Shown here piece by piece: positions 32,852 to 44,101 of a stretch of 64,000 nucleotides of DNA. The notes below the pieces were generated by a model. That model saw only the letters and a list, made by a program, of their open reading frames with translations. It was not told the origin of the DNA and did not search any database. The DNA is from Chrysogorgia sp. JL179-B06. Its lineage: Eukaryota; Cnidaria; Anthozoa; Scleralcyonacea; Chrysogorgiidae. Position 1 is the stretch's first letter. Each line of letters begins with the position of its first letter. The DNA is taken from assembly GCA_035772405.1 (NCBI GenBank), contig JAYKKM010000008.1:494528-558527 (forward strand). The letters are read 5' to 3'. Made by a program: the position numbers and the translations under genes.

Positions 32852-34656
32852 CTAGACCTTGATTGCATTAGATATTATAAAACTATTTTTAAATCTATTG
32901 GTACGAAAATTTAAACTAAAAGTGCGATTCTTCCTTAACACTCTGGTGTTGATTCTCGGCGGCAAAAGGCTTCGCAGTTTATGTTTTTCATTTGACATAA
33001 TATCCTGAAATAACTTACTCGTCAAGTGTTCGCGTCGGTCTTGCAGAGGTTCGAGTCCAGTATGTGTTAGCACCTCGTCATATGATTGCCAGGGGAAAAT
33101 AATGCGCATGGCACGCTTCTGAATTGTTTCTAATTCGACAGATAAATAGTCGGGTAAGCTATTGTGGAATACGGGGCATGCGTATTCAGCTAAGGGCCTA
33201 ATACAAGTTCTGTAAAACTGAATTAGTTCACCACTGTTTATCTGGGCTCTTTTAAGCTGAGCTAGGAAGTATAATCTCTTCCTCGCTTTCTTGATGATCT
33301 CAGAAATATGAAAGTTCCACTTGAGATTACTAGAAATGTTTATACCCAAGATTTTGGCATTTTCAACTATTTCTAGGTTATTGCCATTAACTGTAATGGG
33401 ATCGAAATTAGACTTTGATTTGCTGAAGCTGATCCGCAGTTCTTTGCATTTGGCTTTGTTTAGCTGAAAACTATCTGCCTGGGTCTTGTTAACTAAGGTA
33501 TCTACTGCGCCTTGAATGAGGCTAGTCTCACCCTTAGTTACAGTCTCAGTGATGGTGGTGTCGTCAACGTACTTCCACATTGTGGTGTCAGGAACGTCAA
33601 GATCATTTATCATTGTGAACAGCCCAAGGTCCGAGTTTTGTTCCCTGAGGTACTCCTGATGGAATATATGCCCACTCAGAGTAACAATCTTGGCTGAGTT
33701 TTACACGTTGTCTTCGACAAGTCAAAAAGTCCGTTATCCAATCAATAATCCTTTCGGGTAGATCGTAGTCCCTTAATTTCCTAAGTAATATATGATGATC
33801 AATAAGATCAAATGCTTTTTTTGAAATCAAATAGTACTGTTCTAACGGTTGCTCCGTTGCCATCGGTGGAACTATTCCATGTATGGAGCATAGTAAATGA
33901 GTGCATGGGTGGTGCTTGAGCCAGGGACTGTACCAAATTGGTTAGGTACCAAATTATTTTTTTTAGTACTGCTGGTTTGACAAACATGTCCACCACATAG
34001 TCCTCAGCGAGTTTAGATAATATTGGTGTTAATGATATCGGCCGGAGATGTTTGTTGACATCGTATACTGGTTTATTTTTGGGTATTGGAATGATGTCAG
34101 CATCTTTCCAAGACCTAGGTAGAATGGCTTCTCTGTAGGAGCTATTAAGAATATCAGCTACTGGAGCTGCTAACAGGTCTGCGTTCTCTTTTAAAACCCA
34201 ACCAGGAATTCCATCAGGTCCGGTAGCTTTAGCTGGATTTAAGGCTGTAAGTTTTTTCATGACAGACATTTCTGAGATCTGGATAGCACTGTCAGGGCTG
34301 CTCATTGCTTGGGTGTCACTAGGTAACAAGGGACTGAAGATCCTCATAGGAGCAAGGAACGCCTGATTGATTGTGTTAGCGAGGACTTCGGGATTAGGTG
34401 GCATGGGTCCAGTCCCACAGTCTATATGATGTAGTATAGTCATAGAATCCTCGCGTTTCTTTGTGGGCGCTGACATGCCACTAATCTTTTTCACTTCTTT
34501 CCACCAAACAGCGGGGCTGCAGTCTTTTAGGTGTTCCACCTTGGCCTTGTAGTACTTGGCTCGACATGCCTTTGTTTCCCGATTTACTTGGTTTCTAAGC
34601 GATCGAAAATTCTCTAAGTCACCCTGGGTCAGTGCTAATTGTCGTCTATGAATCAA
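32852..34656 (-). pseudogene. LINE A reverse transcriptase
   Basis: Three consecutive frames: 34656-33808 (linker, then NPAKATGPDGIPGWVLKE and LRPISLTPILSKLAE), 33863-33603 (KKAFDLIDHHILLRKL, SGVPQGTKLGPW) and 33613-32852 (WKYVDDTTITETV with the catalytic YVDD, then thumb and C-terminal domain, LAEYACPVFHNSLPDYL). Changes of frame at about 33830 and 33610 break it. All catalytic motifs are retained. Confidence 0.85.
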
Positions 34657-34846
34657 ACTTTTAAGTGATTGGTTGATCCAGGGAGGTTCGTTCGAAAGAA
34701 CCTTCTTTGACTTTAGGGGGAGGAGAATGTCTAAGCCAGTGTTGACTATTGACTATAAGGTCTTGACCTTATCAACACACGAGTAGTTACTATTAATCAG
34801 GGTTTTAACATCTACTTCCTCTAAGTATGTCCTCATCGCTAAACGC

Positions 34847-35995
34847 TTAGTTGGCCGTTAGATCTCTAGATTTGATATAGAATTTTTGATTTGGGGAGCT
34901 GAGAACGCGTGATGGGATTTGTACTTCAATGGTGGCGTGGTCTGACAGACCAAACGGCGAGCGTTCAGCAGGAGCTCTATAGTAATCTTGCATATTAGTT
35001 AAGATTAAGTCTAAAGTATTTCGACCACGTGTAGCGAATTTCACAATCTGCTTTAGTTTAAACCCGCTTCTTAGATTGCGTGTATCTAGATTGTTATAGT
35101 CGCCCGTCAAAAGTAAGCCACTATTAGGGAAGCGAGCTTCAATCGTTGTTAAACACTCATGTAGATAGTTTTTGATCGACGAATCATTTGCGCTGGGCGG
35201 ATGGTAAACATTGCCTAAGATTATATTTGACATGCCCCTTGGAAGTCGCGACGGTCTAAGAGCCAACCATATTACCTCGAAGTCGGAATTCATTAGATCG
35301 TGTAGGATCTCAAATTTTATGTTTTTCCGTACGTATACACAGACACCACCGTGCTGTCCGTCGATTCTATCTCTTCGGGTTAAATTATATCCGGAGATCG
35401 CCACAACGTTGTCTTGGATGTGGTCACGGAGCCATGACTCTGTAATACAAATAACTTCTAGATTTGCATTTCCAATTGCCGCTCGAACTTCGTCTATTTT
35501 TGGTGCCAAAGACATTACATTCGACAACATAATTGATGGAACGAAGACATTTTGCGAGCGTGCATTGGTTAGATTTGATGTATTTCGAGTTTCTGTTGTG
35601 AGCTTCTGTTGTTCATGGATATTCAATAGGTTTGAGCGATTTACACCATGATTTTGCGTTAAAGTCTTATTTCGACGTCGTCTAGAAGATATGATTGTTT
35701 TTATAGCTTGACCACTACATAGGCTTCTTGTAGATCTATTAACACCATTGTTGTTAATAATTGCGGTCGGTGGAATGGAAGAGATAGTTAAATTATTCAA
35801 GTTGACTTCTCTCGTTGAATACTTCTTTTTCTTGACCGTTTTCCGGTAGGAAACCAAGGCAGAAATTCGGTCGAATTTTAATCTTGTAGAAAGGCCAGCA
35901 CGTACTCGACGAGTACGGATTTTTAGCGACATCCATATATATCGTAAGATCGATCCAAAATAATTTACAAGGTAGAACAAGAACAACGACTCCAT
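34847..35995 (-). CDS. LINE A endonuclease ORF
   Basis: A 382-residue open frame. The first about 150 residues are basic and uncharacterised (possible nucleic-acid-binding leader). From about residue 152 an exonuclease-endonuclease-phosphatase fold follows: LSNVMSLAPKIDEVRAAIG, ITESWL (catalytic Glu), RRDRIDGQHGGVCVYV, LLTGDYNNLDTR, and near the end GLSDHATIEV (SDH motif). This enzyme nicks target DNA for LINE integration. It ends in DLTAN at a stop where the RT should continue, so EN and RT are separated by a frame break. Confidence 0.85.
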   Translation of the reverse strand: MESLFLFYLVNYFGSILRYIWMSLKIRTRRVRAGLSTRLKFDRISALVSYRKTVKKKKYSTREVNLNNLTISSIPPTAIINNNGVNRSTRSLCSGQAIKTIISSRRRRNKTLTQNHGVNRSNLLNIHEQQKLTTETRNTSNLTNARSQNVFVPSIMLSNVMSLAPKIDEVRAAIGNANLEVICITESWLRDHIQDNVVAISGYNLTRRDRIDGQHGGVCVYVRKNIKFEILHDLMNSDFEVIWLALRPSRLPRGMSNIILGNVYHPPSANDSSIKNYLHECLTTIEARFPNSGLLLTGDYNNLDTRNLRSGFKLKQIVKFATRGRNTLDLILTNMQDYYRAPAERSPFGLSDHATIEVQIPSRVLSSPNQKFYIKSRDLTAN

Positions 35996-36188
35996 GTCTG
36001 GTTGGCTTGAAGATGGAACGGAAAAAGTTTCGAGTCAGACCTAGCCATGATACGCTTGAACACATGTCGAGTGTTGATGAAGGGAATATGTCCAAAATTC
36101 GTCATAAAACCTCGGTAGTCGAATAAAAACATCTTCTTACGGTGGGAAAAACTCTTAGACGTTGAATTGATGTCCTCATTACTCCATA

Positions 36189-36346
36189 ACATTAGATATA
36201 AGCAAAATAAAACATTAAAGTTACAGAGCAAATAATTGTAACAGGCAGCCATTATGGCGCATTAAGGTCGTCTAGATATAAGCAAAATAAAACATTAAAG
36301 TTTACAGAGCAAATAATTGTAACAGGCAGCCATTATGGCGCATTAC
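36189..36346. repeat. About 85-bp tandem duplication
   Basis: 'agatataagcaaaataaaac' through 'cagccattatggcgcatta' occurs twice in tandem (36189-36262, 36274-36346), separated by 'aggtcgtct'. It lies in the presumed 5' region of LINE A. Confidence 0.85.
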
Positions 36347-36756
36347 AAATTATCCTTTGTAATATAAGACAAGTGAGCGGGTTTTCTAATTCCAACTGTC
36401 TAACATGCCACCGATGCATACCCATCTCCGCAGGCAATATGCGCGCCAAGTCCCTAAAAGTAGCCCGAAAGTAGCGGGCGTCTTGTTAATTTAAACTCAT
36501 ACCCAATTAAAACATGTTTGTGTGTCACGTGTACACGCTTAGGCGCCAGCGACTGTATTGCGTTCCATGATTATTAAATGACAAACATATATTAATGTTG
36601 CAATTAGTTATGGAGTTGTTTATCATCCTGGAATAATGTGTAATTTCGACATTAATCATAATATATGAAGCTGGTGATTCTGAAAAATTAATTAGCCGTG
36701 TTAGAAAATAAACTTTGTTGCCGCAAACAGCCGTGAAAATATTCTGGTCAACCGGT

Positions 36757-37280
36757 ATATTCTGGTTTGACCGCCAACTCTCATCAACTCTCAATCATGC
36801 ACTTTCGTCAACTCTCATCCACTTTGAGCTGCTTCAAATTTTGATGAGAGTCGATGACAGTTTAATTCGTTTGACCGGTGCACGAGAGTCGATGAGAGTT
36901 ATAAACGGCTAGCGGTTTGCACTTTGCAGTGGCAGGCTCAATGTTTCTGAGCGTTTTTCTGAAACTCAGCCTCAGGAAAAACCAGAAACAAACGACGTTG
37001 AAGTCATTACCCACAATAAAAAGAAAAAGAAAAATAGAAAATATTATTACATATCATCGACAAGTGATAGTAATAGTAGTGACAACTACGCGCCATATTT
37101 GTTTATATAAAATTTTAAAATTCGAGCCTAGGCCCTAAAGCTGTGGTTCGCGCGGTTTTTAAACTCTCGTCAACTCTCATGTAACTCTCGTGCTTGTTTG
37201 ACCGAGCAATGAGATTTTAGGAAAAACTCATGCAAACTCTCGCCTGCCAACTCTCATCGACTCTCGCTCTCGTTTGATCA
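36757..37280. mobile_element. MITE with clustered subterminal repeats
   Basis: Both ends carry many copies of AACTCTCATC or GAGAGTCGATGAGAG in both orientations (at least four left, seven right) and TTTGACCG/TTTGATC-like termini. Clustered subterminal motifs are transposase-binding sites in several DNA transposon groups. Comparison with 39630-39680 shows it inserted into an array intron. Confidence 0.6.
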
Positions 37281-37382
37281 CGCCTTTAAGTTTTAATTTA
37301 AACCATTTCTTCACAGTTCTCATCCACTAGCTATAAAACATGTACATACCGTAAATCTACTGCTGGCAAATTGTATTCTTAC

Positions 37383-37448
37383 CTGTATGATTATATTTCC
37401 CATTATTTTCTGTTGTAGAAGTTTTGTTATAGTATGGCTCTGTTGTTA
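37383..37448 (-). CDS. Stalk microexon A1
   Basis: A 66-nt exon with acceptor ...ACTATAG and donor CAG|GTAAGAATAC. It is class 1-1: two bases, 21 codons, one base. The peptide begins TTEPYYNKTSTTENNGKYNHT and contains the sequon NKT. With B1, C1, A2, B2 and C2 it forms a family sharing TTE-x-x-Y/H-x-x-x-S-x-T-x-E ... KYNH. Being the last of the series in transcription order, it would splice into the transmembrane exon at 28225. It is a candidate cassette for a glycosylated extracellular stalk. Confidence 0.6.
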
Positions 37449-38104
37449 CTATAGTAAAATGAAAAAAATTGATTTTAGCCCTTGATGTTTTTGATGAAAA
37501 TATATATGTGAGATAATCAGAGGGGAACGTCGGCCAACCGCTTCTCCTCTTTCCACCCCGCCCACATACGCGCACTGAACTACTGAGGATAGCTCTCGTA
37601 ATATATTCCTGTCTACCAAAATAATCGAATAAAGAGACAATTGGCTGAGAGTAGATTAGTAGCATTGCGTCTTTTTTCAAAAACGATGGCAACTTAAAAA
37701 CTAATTGAAAGAGACGGCGTAATTAAACATTGTTGCAACAAAAATAAAAGCACACATGAGTTAATATAGACATAATGTGTAAAAAGTATAATCGGTTCGA
37801 GAGTAACAAACAACTTTTGCCACTTTTTCAGTGTACCCCGATATATAGATGGCTATTTCTAATTGGATAATTGTAAAACTGATCAATAATTGTACAGCTA
37901 AACACGGTTAATTATGTTTCAGAATCATCAGCCTTAGCATGATTAATGTCAAAATTACACATCATTATACGATGATAAACTAATTGATATGCGTATGTGT
38001 GTCATGTGATGATCATGGAACGTTACAATCACAGCATAGTTTATTACAGTTGTTAATAAACTATGCTACGGCGATCTGTACTGCTGACCAAATTGCATAC
38101 TTAC

Positions 38105-38173
38105 CTTTGTGATTATACTTCCATTTCATTTCAGTTGTTCCGGATCTTTTGTGATAGGGTGACTCTGTTGTAA
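38105..38173 (-). CDS. Stalk microexon B1
   Basis: 69 nt, class 1-1, acceptor GTTATAG, donor AAAG|GTAAGTATGC. The peptide is TTESPYHKRSGTTEMKWKYN plus HK. In-frame length and conserved TTE...KYNH ends match A1 despite internal divergence, which argues for selection on coding. No sequon is present in B. Confidence 0.6.
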
Positions 38174-38384
38174 CTATAACGTAGAAAATATTACTTTATC
38201 TTTTCAAGAAGTCTATGTGACCTATTTAGCATCTGCACAGGCCAAGCCCCAAAGCCCCGTCCACAAAACGCACAGAACCTCTGAAGGTTATTTCTAGGAC
38301 TATTTTTCTGTCTAGAAAAATAATAATGTGATAAAGAGACAATTGACGGAGTAGATTGGCACATTTTTCAAAAATACAAAAAAG

Positions 38385-39037
38385 TTAAAGTGGTTCTGCA
38401 ATGATAAAATCGTCTATCCAATTTTGATTTTATCTGAAAGTACTTTCAAAATGAGACAGAATGGCTTTCGGGGTTTCGCAATGCAAATTAGATATCTATG
38501 ACGTCATGCTTTCACACTAAATAAAATTCACAAAATGATGCATATTTCTTCAAATAACAGATAGAACGTGTTGAAACTTTGCACATGTATGCCTTTACGC
38601 ACCACTTTGTCAGTAATATTCTTGCCAAGGCAACCACTGGGAAACAGAAGTCTTTTATTTAAAAACTAATATCTTAATTTATGTCTCTTTCTTAAAAGAA
38701 TAAGATGATTTAAACCTCTGAAATATAATGTTTATTACGTGTGTACGAATCTTCAAATCTATGCACTGCAGTAAACATTGTTTGATAGAGGAGAAATAAA
38801 CAAATCGTGTTTGACAAGGCGTCTGACACTAGTGGTCTCCATAGCAATAACATACTATACACAGTGGTGTGTACTTTCCTCATTGGCATACATGTGCAAA
38901 GTTTCAAACATTTTCTATCTGTTATTTGTAGAAAATATGTGAGGCCATGACGTCGGATATCTAATTTGCATGTTTCAAAAAACCAGCTGAAAATCACAAT
39001 TGGATGGACGAGTTTTTCATCGGAGAAACCACTTTAA
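38385..39037. mobile_element. TTAA MITE inside the array (copy 1)
   Basis: TTAA duplications at 38385 and 39034. Arms begin AGTGGTTCTGCAATGA and AGTGGTTTCTCCGATGA and contain 'tgcaaattagatat', a perfect TGACGTCA (about 38501) and a near-match in the other arm. It lies between exons B1 and C1 and is intact. The same element, at the same site, lies in the second array unit (40827-47755). Confidence 0.85.
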
Positions 39038-39453
39038 AGCTAAATTAAATTAGACGGAGTACTTAAATATCTTTAGAACAAGTAACAATATTGGGGTTAA
39101 TATAGGCATAATGTGAAAAAAAGTCATCACTTTAGCAACAACAACTGTAAAGCACAATATTGGGTTCTATGATCATCACATGAAAGACATAGAGATATCA
39201 ATTAGTTATGGAGTTGTTTATCATCATGCAATAATGTGTAATTATGATATGAATCATGCTAAGGTTGGTGATTATGAAAGATGAATTAGGAATCTTAGAA
39301 AATAACTATTCTGGGGCAAACAACCTTCAATATATTCTAATTATAAACCATTTTATGACATTTTTCATTCACAAATGACAAATCAGGTTGTGGCTACAAA
39401 AACATATACCTATGAACTAAAACCTACTTGGTTTGGTAAAATTTCATTCTTAC

Positions 39454-39522
39454 CAGTGTGATTATACTTCCCAGCATTCTCCTTTGTTCCGGATGTTCGA
39501 CTATGGGGTTGCTCTGTTGTTA
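39454..39522 (-). CDS. Stalk microexon C1
   Basis: 69 nt, class 1-1, acceptor ATATATAG, donor CTG|GTAAGAATG. The peptide starts TTEQPHSRTSGTKENAGKYN and ends HT. Same architecture as A and B; open in the common phase. Confidence 0.6.
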
Positions 39523-39756
39523 CTATATATAACGTAGAAAAAAAACAATGTTATTTCTATATTTTTCGCGGAGTCTATTACGTATTTTGAAACGGCACGT
39601 CACATCCCCAACTATGCTGCCGCAATAAGCCGTAAAAATATTCTAAGTTTAATTTAAACTATTTCTTCACAGTTTCCATCCACAAATGATAAATCAGGTT
39701 AGCTATAAAACATGTACAGATGAACTAAATCTACTGCTGGCAAATTGTATTCTTAC

Positions 39757-39826
39757 CTGAATGATTATATTTCCCATTATTTTCCGTTGTTGTAGAAGTT
39801 TTGTTATAGTATGGCTCTGTTGTTTA
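39757..39826 (-). CDS. Stalk microexon A2 (one extra base)
   Basis: 70 nt, nearly identical to A1 with one extra Thr codon and one extra A next to the acceptor (TAAACAACAG versus TAACAACAG). As written this shifts the frame by one. The rest reads TTEPYYNKTSTTTENNGKYN then HS. Either a homopolymer error in the assembly or a real inactivation of this cassette. Confidence 0.5.
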
Positions 39827-40538
39827 CTATAGTATAATGGAAAAAAATTGATTTTAGCCCTTGATGTTTTTGATGAAAATATGTGAGATAGTCAGGGGTG
39901 GGGGGACGTCGCCAACCACTTCTCCTCTTTTCACCCCGCCCACATACGCGCACTGAACTACTGAAGGATAGTTCTCGTAATATTTTCCTGTCTACCAAAA
40001 TAATCGAATAAAGAGACAATTGGCTGAGAGTATAGATTAGAAGCATTACGTCTTTTTTCAAAAACCAAAGTAAGTTAAAGACTAATTTAAAGAGACGGCG
40101 TAATTAAACATTGTTGCAACAAAAACAAATGCACACATTGAGTTAATATAGACATGTGTAACAAAGCATCATCAGTTTGTGAGTAACAAACAACTTTTGC
40201 CACTTTTTCAGTGTACCCGATATGTAGATGGCTATTTTTACGCAGTTGATTAGTTGATTAAAAATTGTAAACTGATCAATAATTGTAAAGCTAAATACGG
40301 TTAATTATGTTTCAGAATCATCAGCCTTAGCATGATTAATGTCAAAATTACACACATTTATACGATGATAAACTAATTGATATGGCATAGACATACGTCT
40401 GTCATGTGATGATCATGGAACGTTTGAATATTTTGACCTGCAGTTGTTACTTAACTATACAATCACAGCAAAATTTATTACAGTTGTTAATAAACTATGC
40501 TACGGCGATCTGTACTGCTGACCAAATTGCATACTTAC

Positions 40539-40607
40539 CTGTGTGATTATACTTCCATTTCATTTCAGTTGTTGCGGATCTTTTGTGATAGGATGACTCT
40601 GTTGTAA
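40539..40607 (-). CDS. Stalk microexon B2
   Basis: 69 nt, class 1-1, acceptor GTTATAG, donor CAG|GTAAGTATGC. The peptide starts TTESSYHKRSATTEMKWKYN and ends HT. It differs from B1 by four amino-acid-level changes but keeps length and phase. Confidence 0.6.
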
Positions 40608-40950
40608 CTATAACGTAGAAAAATATTATTTTATCTTTTCAAGAAGTCTATGTGACATAGTTAGCATCGGCACAGGCGCCCCGGCCCCAATCTCCACCAG
40701 CCCCGTCCACAAAACGCACAGAAACCTCTGAAGGTTATTTCTAGAACTATTTTTCTGTCCAGCAAAATAATAATGTGATGACAGTTGACGGAGTAGATTA
40801 GTAGCATTTTTCAAAAATACAAAAAGTTAAAGTGGTTCTGCGATGATAAAATCGTCCATCCAATTTTGATTTTACCCGAAAGTATTTTCAAAATGAGACA
40901 GAATGGCTTTTGGGGTTTCGCAATGCAAATTAGATATCTATGACGTCATG

Positions 40951-41286
40951 GCCATACAATACAATACAATACAATACAATATTTATTTAAAGTCGGATAC
41001 ATAGGGAATGGTTACCCAATTTCCCGAGTCAAGGACTCATGTTAAATTTGCTCGACTATTTACCTATATTACAAAAGATATGAATAAGAACAGTAATAGT
41101 ACAAGATAAAAATATAAAAAATAAAAGTGAGAGCTCAAGAACATCTCTCACACTTACAACCAAGATTTAGTTTACTAGTAAAATCTATCTTGGTGATTTG
41201 ACAACGAAATAGGGCTGAGGAGTTAGTGTTCTTAATGTCCATAGGAAGGTCATTCCATATGTGTGATATTATATACGTAAATGAAT
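40951..41286 (-). mobile_element. LINE D 3' end
   Basis: Tail of repeated ATACA at 40954-40983. Reading right to left gives a LINE C-terminus (IWNDLPMDIKNTNSSALFRC, about 41270-41200) followed by 3' UTR. Only the 3' end is present. Confidence 0.6.
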
Positions 41287-42231
41287 AATGTAAATTGATT
41301 GATTGATTGATTGATTTATTAAAATTTCCAAATGGCAGTTGAAAAACTGAATTTACATGGAATTACATCACAATAAAAATGTTAAAATATACATGATTAG
41401 GATAAAATGGAAAAGGTAGAGTATTAAAAATTAATTATAAGTATGTAAGGTATTTTGAAAACAATAGATGACAATAAATCTAGTTTGAATTATATACACG
41501 AGTAGCAGATGGTACGAAGCTGTCCGAGAAACGCTTAGTGCGGCACTTCGGCACCAATAGTGAGGTTTGGGCCCTCAAGCTATATGTTAATGTTCGTTTT
41601 GGCGGAACTAATGTATTCAACTTATGAGAGGGGACATTCATGTTGGAAAAGAAACGTTTACATAGGTCGAACCGGCGTTGATAAAGAGTTGGAAACTTGG
41701 TATTCGTTAAAGAATCAATATATCCTCTTCCTGGAAACATGTTTCTGAATGTTTTTCTATCTGATCACTCAAATATTGGGGAAGGCTATAATGCCACGTT
41801 TCACATGCGTATACATAAGCATATATAAATATAAAGTATTATAACGTACTTGTTGAAAATGAAGTCCGCTATTTCTAAGATTATAACAAGAAGTCCGTAG
41901 TTTAAACAAATTGGAAATATACTGAGCTCCATGGAAATCTCGTATATTTAAATACCAAGATGAGAGATCGTTCAAACCGTCTTTGTTCCAGACTGCAAAC
42001 TGATGGCATGTTGATAGTGTTACCCATATTAAGAAGCGATTTAAGGGCATAATAATTTGCAGCTTCCCTTTTCTTGCTTAAACATTTTCCAATGCCAAGA
42101 AGAACTGGACTACAATATTCGAAGTGTGGTAGGATGTAAGCCTTATAGAGTTTTATTGATACTCCATAGGAACCAAGCGTCGTATACGTCGCAAAACTGC
42201 TACTTTGGCGCATACTTTCTTGAGCAATTCC

Positions 42232-42686
42232 TTAACTCTTTCCCTACGGGCGCAGTTAAAATGGGTCACTGAAGACCCGCAAAGTCGTCAATCGAAAAAC
42301 ACGGCACACGGTAACGCAAGATTAAAAATTGAAATTCGACAAGCGCCAGGAACATGAAATCCACGCACACGCCAAGTTTGATTTGATTTCATAAACAAAT
42401 CTGCGATTGGTGGCATTTTGAGTTTTTCAAGATGCTACGCGGGCGTGCAAGATGGCCTTTTCTGGAAAAATGTAAATTTTTCAACCTGATTTATGATAAT
42501 TAATGCTAATTTATATTAACATAATGTGTTTTGTTCGGGAAATTTAAAAGAACAAGTAAAAGCCGGTTTATTGGGCTTCCAGAAAATGTATAGCTTTCGC
42601 AACAGTTATGGTTATTTCAAGAGATATCAATAGAACAACGTGGTCGTTCAATTTTTGATGTTTTTCAGCCGTAAGGAAAGAGTTAA
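42232..42686. mobile_element. TTAA MITE inserted in LINE B
   Basis: Bounded by TTAA at 42232-42235 and 42683-42686 with TIRs CTCTTTCCCTAC / CTCTTTCCTTAC. It cuts the RT thumb between ...SYEHHIN and the next domain piece, exactly at a TTAA. Its right 110 bp also occur at 18646-18776. Confidence 0.8.
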
Positions 42687-42910
42687 TGTGATGTTCATAT
42701 GATAAACGCTTATCTAATGTAACACCTAAAATGTTGAGGCTATTGTCGATTGGAATTGACAGGCCACCGACTTTGAGATCATAATCATAGTTAGATTTAT
42801 CCATTAACATAGCTTGTGTTTTACTAGTGTTCACCGATAAAAAATTGTTATCAAACCAATACGTGCGCGTTTTAACGAGTTTTTGCTCCTAAGCGTTACG
42901 TAGTTAAATG

Positions 42911-42941
<31 letters not shown>

Positions 42942-42959
42942 CCAATGATTTTATGTCGT

Positions 42960-43550
42960 ACGTCTTCGTTAATGGCGAATTCCAATCTAGTATAGGACAT
43001 TGGTCAGAAGCATAATTTGTCGTGTCGTCGGCATAAATGCGTAGGGACGAACTGGTAACTATTTCGCGTCATTGATAAAGATGTTGAATAATAAAGGTCC
43101 TAGTAGACTTCCTTGCGGAACCCCACAATGAACAGGAAGCCAATCGGAAAATATGTCGTTACACTACACTCTTTGTTTGCGGCCTTTTAGGTACGAACGG
43201 ATCTACGGCAGATTCAGTAATCCCATAAGCCTTTAATTTAGCCAATAGTAAGTTATGGCAGATGGAATCGAACGCTTTGGACAGATCTATAGCTACAACA
43301 GCTACGTTTTTTTTCTGATCAAGTGCAGATCTACAATCCTCTGTCAATTTTAAAAGAGCAGTACAGCAGGAATGCCCACGAAGAAATCCTGACATATTGT
43401 CCGAGAAACATGGTGAGAAGGCATGATAGAGTTGCTCAAATTTTATTTTCTCGAATACCTTTGGGATTACAGATAAGATGTTGATTGACCTGAAGTTTTT
43501 CTTATTCGTCGTCTCATCTTTTTTATAGGCAGGAGTAACATCACTTCTTT
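42960..43550 (-). pseudogene. LINE B reverse transcriptase core
   Basis: WPTEWKRSDVTPAYKKDE, FRSINILSVIPKVFEKI, VVAIDLSKAFDSICHNLLL (catalytic Asp), then after a frame change at about 43180 the [12 protein letters not shown] box and a YADDT catalytic box near 43035. Broken by frame changes and by the upstream deletion. Confidence 0.75.
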
Positions 43551-43555
43551 TCCAT

Positions 43556-44101
43556 TCAGTCGGCCATAGGTAAATATGGTGATGGTAAATAATAATATGG
43601 TAAATATGGTAATATGGTAATGATACCATATTTACCATCGCTATTTTCTTCATCAAAATACGAGTCCGATAATCCACACCATGTACTCCACGCACAACCC
43701 GTGCACTCCCAATCGGCCTCCGGATGTCGCAGATAGTACGAGTTAAACATAGCCAGCGTGACTCCTGAACATTTTACATTGAACCAGTTTGAACAGTTCA
43801 CACACAGGATGCCATTTTGGTTACACTTAACCGGCTTTAAACATACAGCACAAGGGTATTTCCAACGCGAATTCACACCTTCACTTTGGTTTGTTGGGCC
43901 TGGATTCAACTCCAAATCACCACTACAAATTATTAACCTGAATGTCTTCACCGAATTTGGATAGTACGAGATATTACCACCAATAGATTTACAATTTTTC
44001 AACTTTCTCTTTCCATAAGCGGTCATATAATTGGTTGTTAAAATGGTATATAGGTCTTCAAACGACGAATTTCTTCTCTGCGAACCATTAAACTTTCCCA
44101 A
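43556..44101 (-). pseudogene. LINE B ORF with 2A skipping motif and PHD finger
   Basis: A 181-residue frame. Residues 61-69 are GDLELNPGP (DNA 43921-43895), matching the 2A-type ribosome-skipping signature DxExNPGP, known from several animal non-LTR elements. Downstream, residues about 83-136 form a PHD-type zinc finger (CAVCLKPVKCNQNGILCVNC ... WECTGC); the usual histidine after 'NWF' is Asn here (NWFNVKC), so one zinc ligand appears lost. The last about 30 residues are low-complexity junction sequence, not native protein. Confidence 0.8.

Larger units (their letters stand above)
32727..36350 (-). mobile_element. CR1-type LINE A
   Basis: Near full length, with apurinic endonuclease and reverse transcriptase domains, ending in 'aataaagcatctatct...' with a (ATCT)n tail at 32727-32751. 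It inserted into the IS630-type transposon. The 5' region contains a tandem duplication (36189-36346). RT is interrupted by a few frame changes. Confidence 0.85.
29217..36555. mobile_element. IS630/Tc1-type DNA transposon, expanded by a LINE
   Basis: Ends are CAGTCGTTGGCGCCTAAGCG (left) and the complement of CAGTCGCTGGCGCCTAAGCG (right), with similarity continuing to 'cacatgtgac / acacgtgac'. Inside are a plus-strand accessory ORF (29310-29990), a minus-strand DDE transposase (31600-30665) and a later CR1-type LINE (32727 to about 36350). The element interrupts the exon-array intron: array sequence resumes on both sides. A TA target duplication is not clear (AA on the left, TA on the right). 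Confidence 0.75.

Noticed and set aside
35211..35651. 146-residue plus-strand ORF
   Set aside because: Antisense shadow of the LINE A endonuclease.
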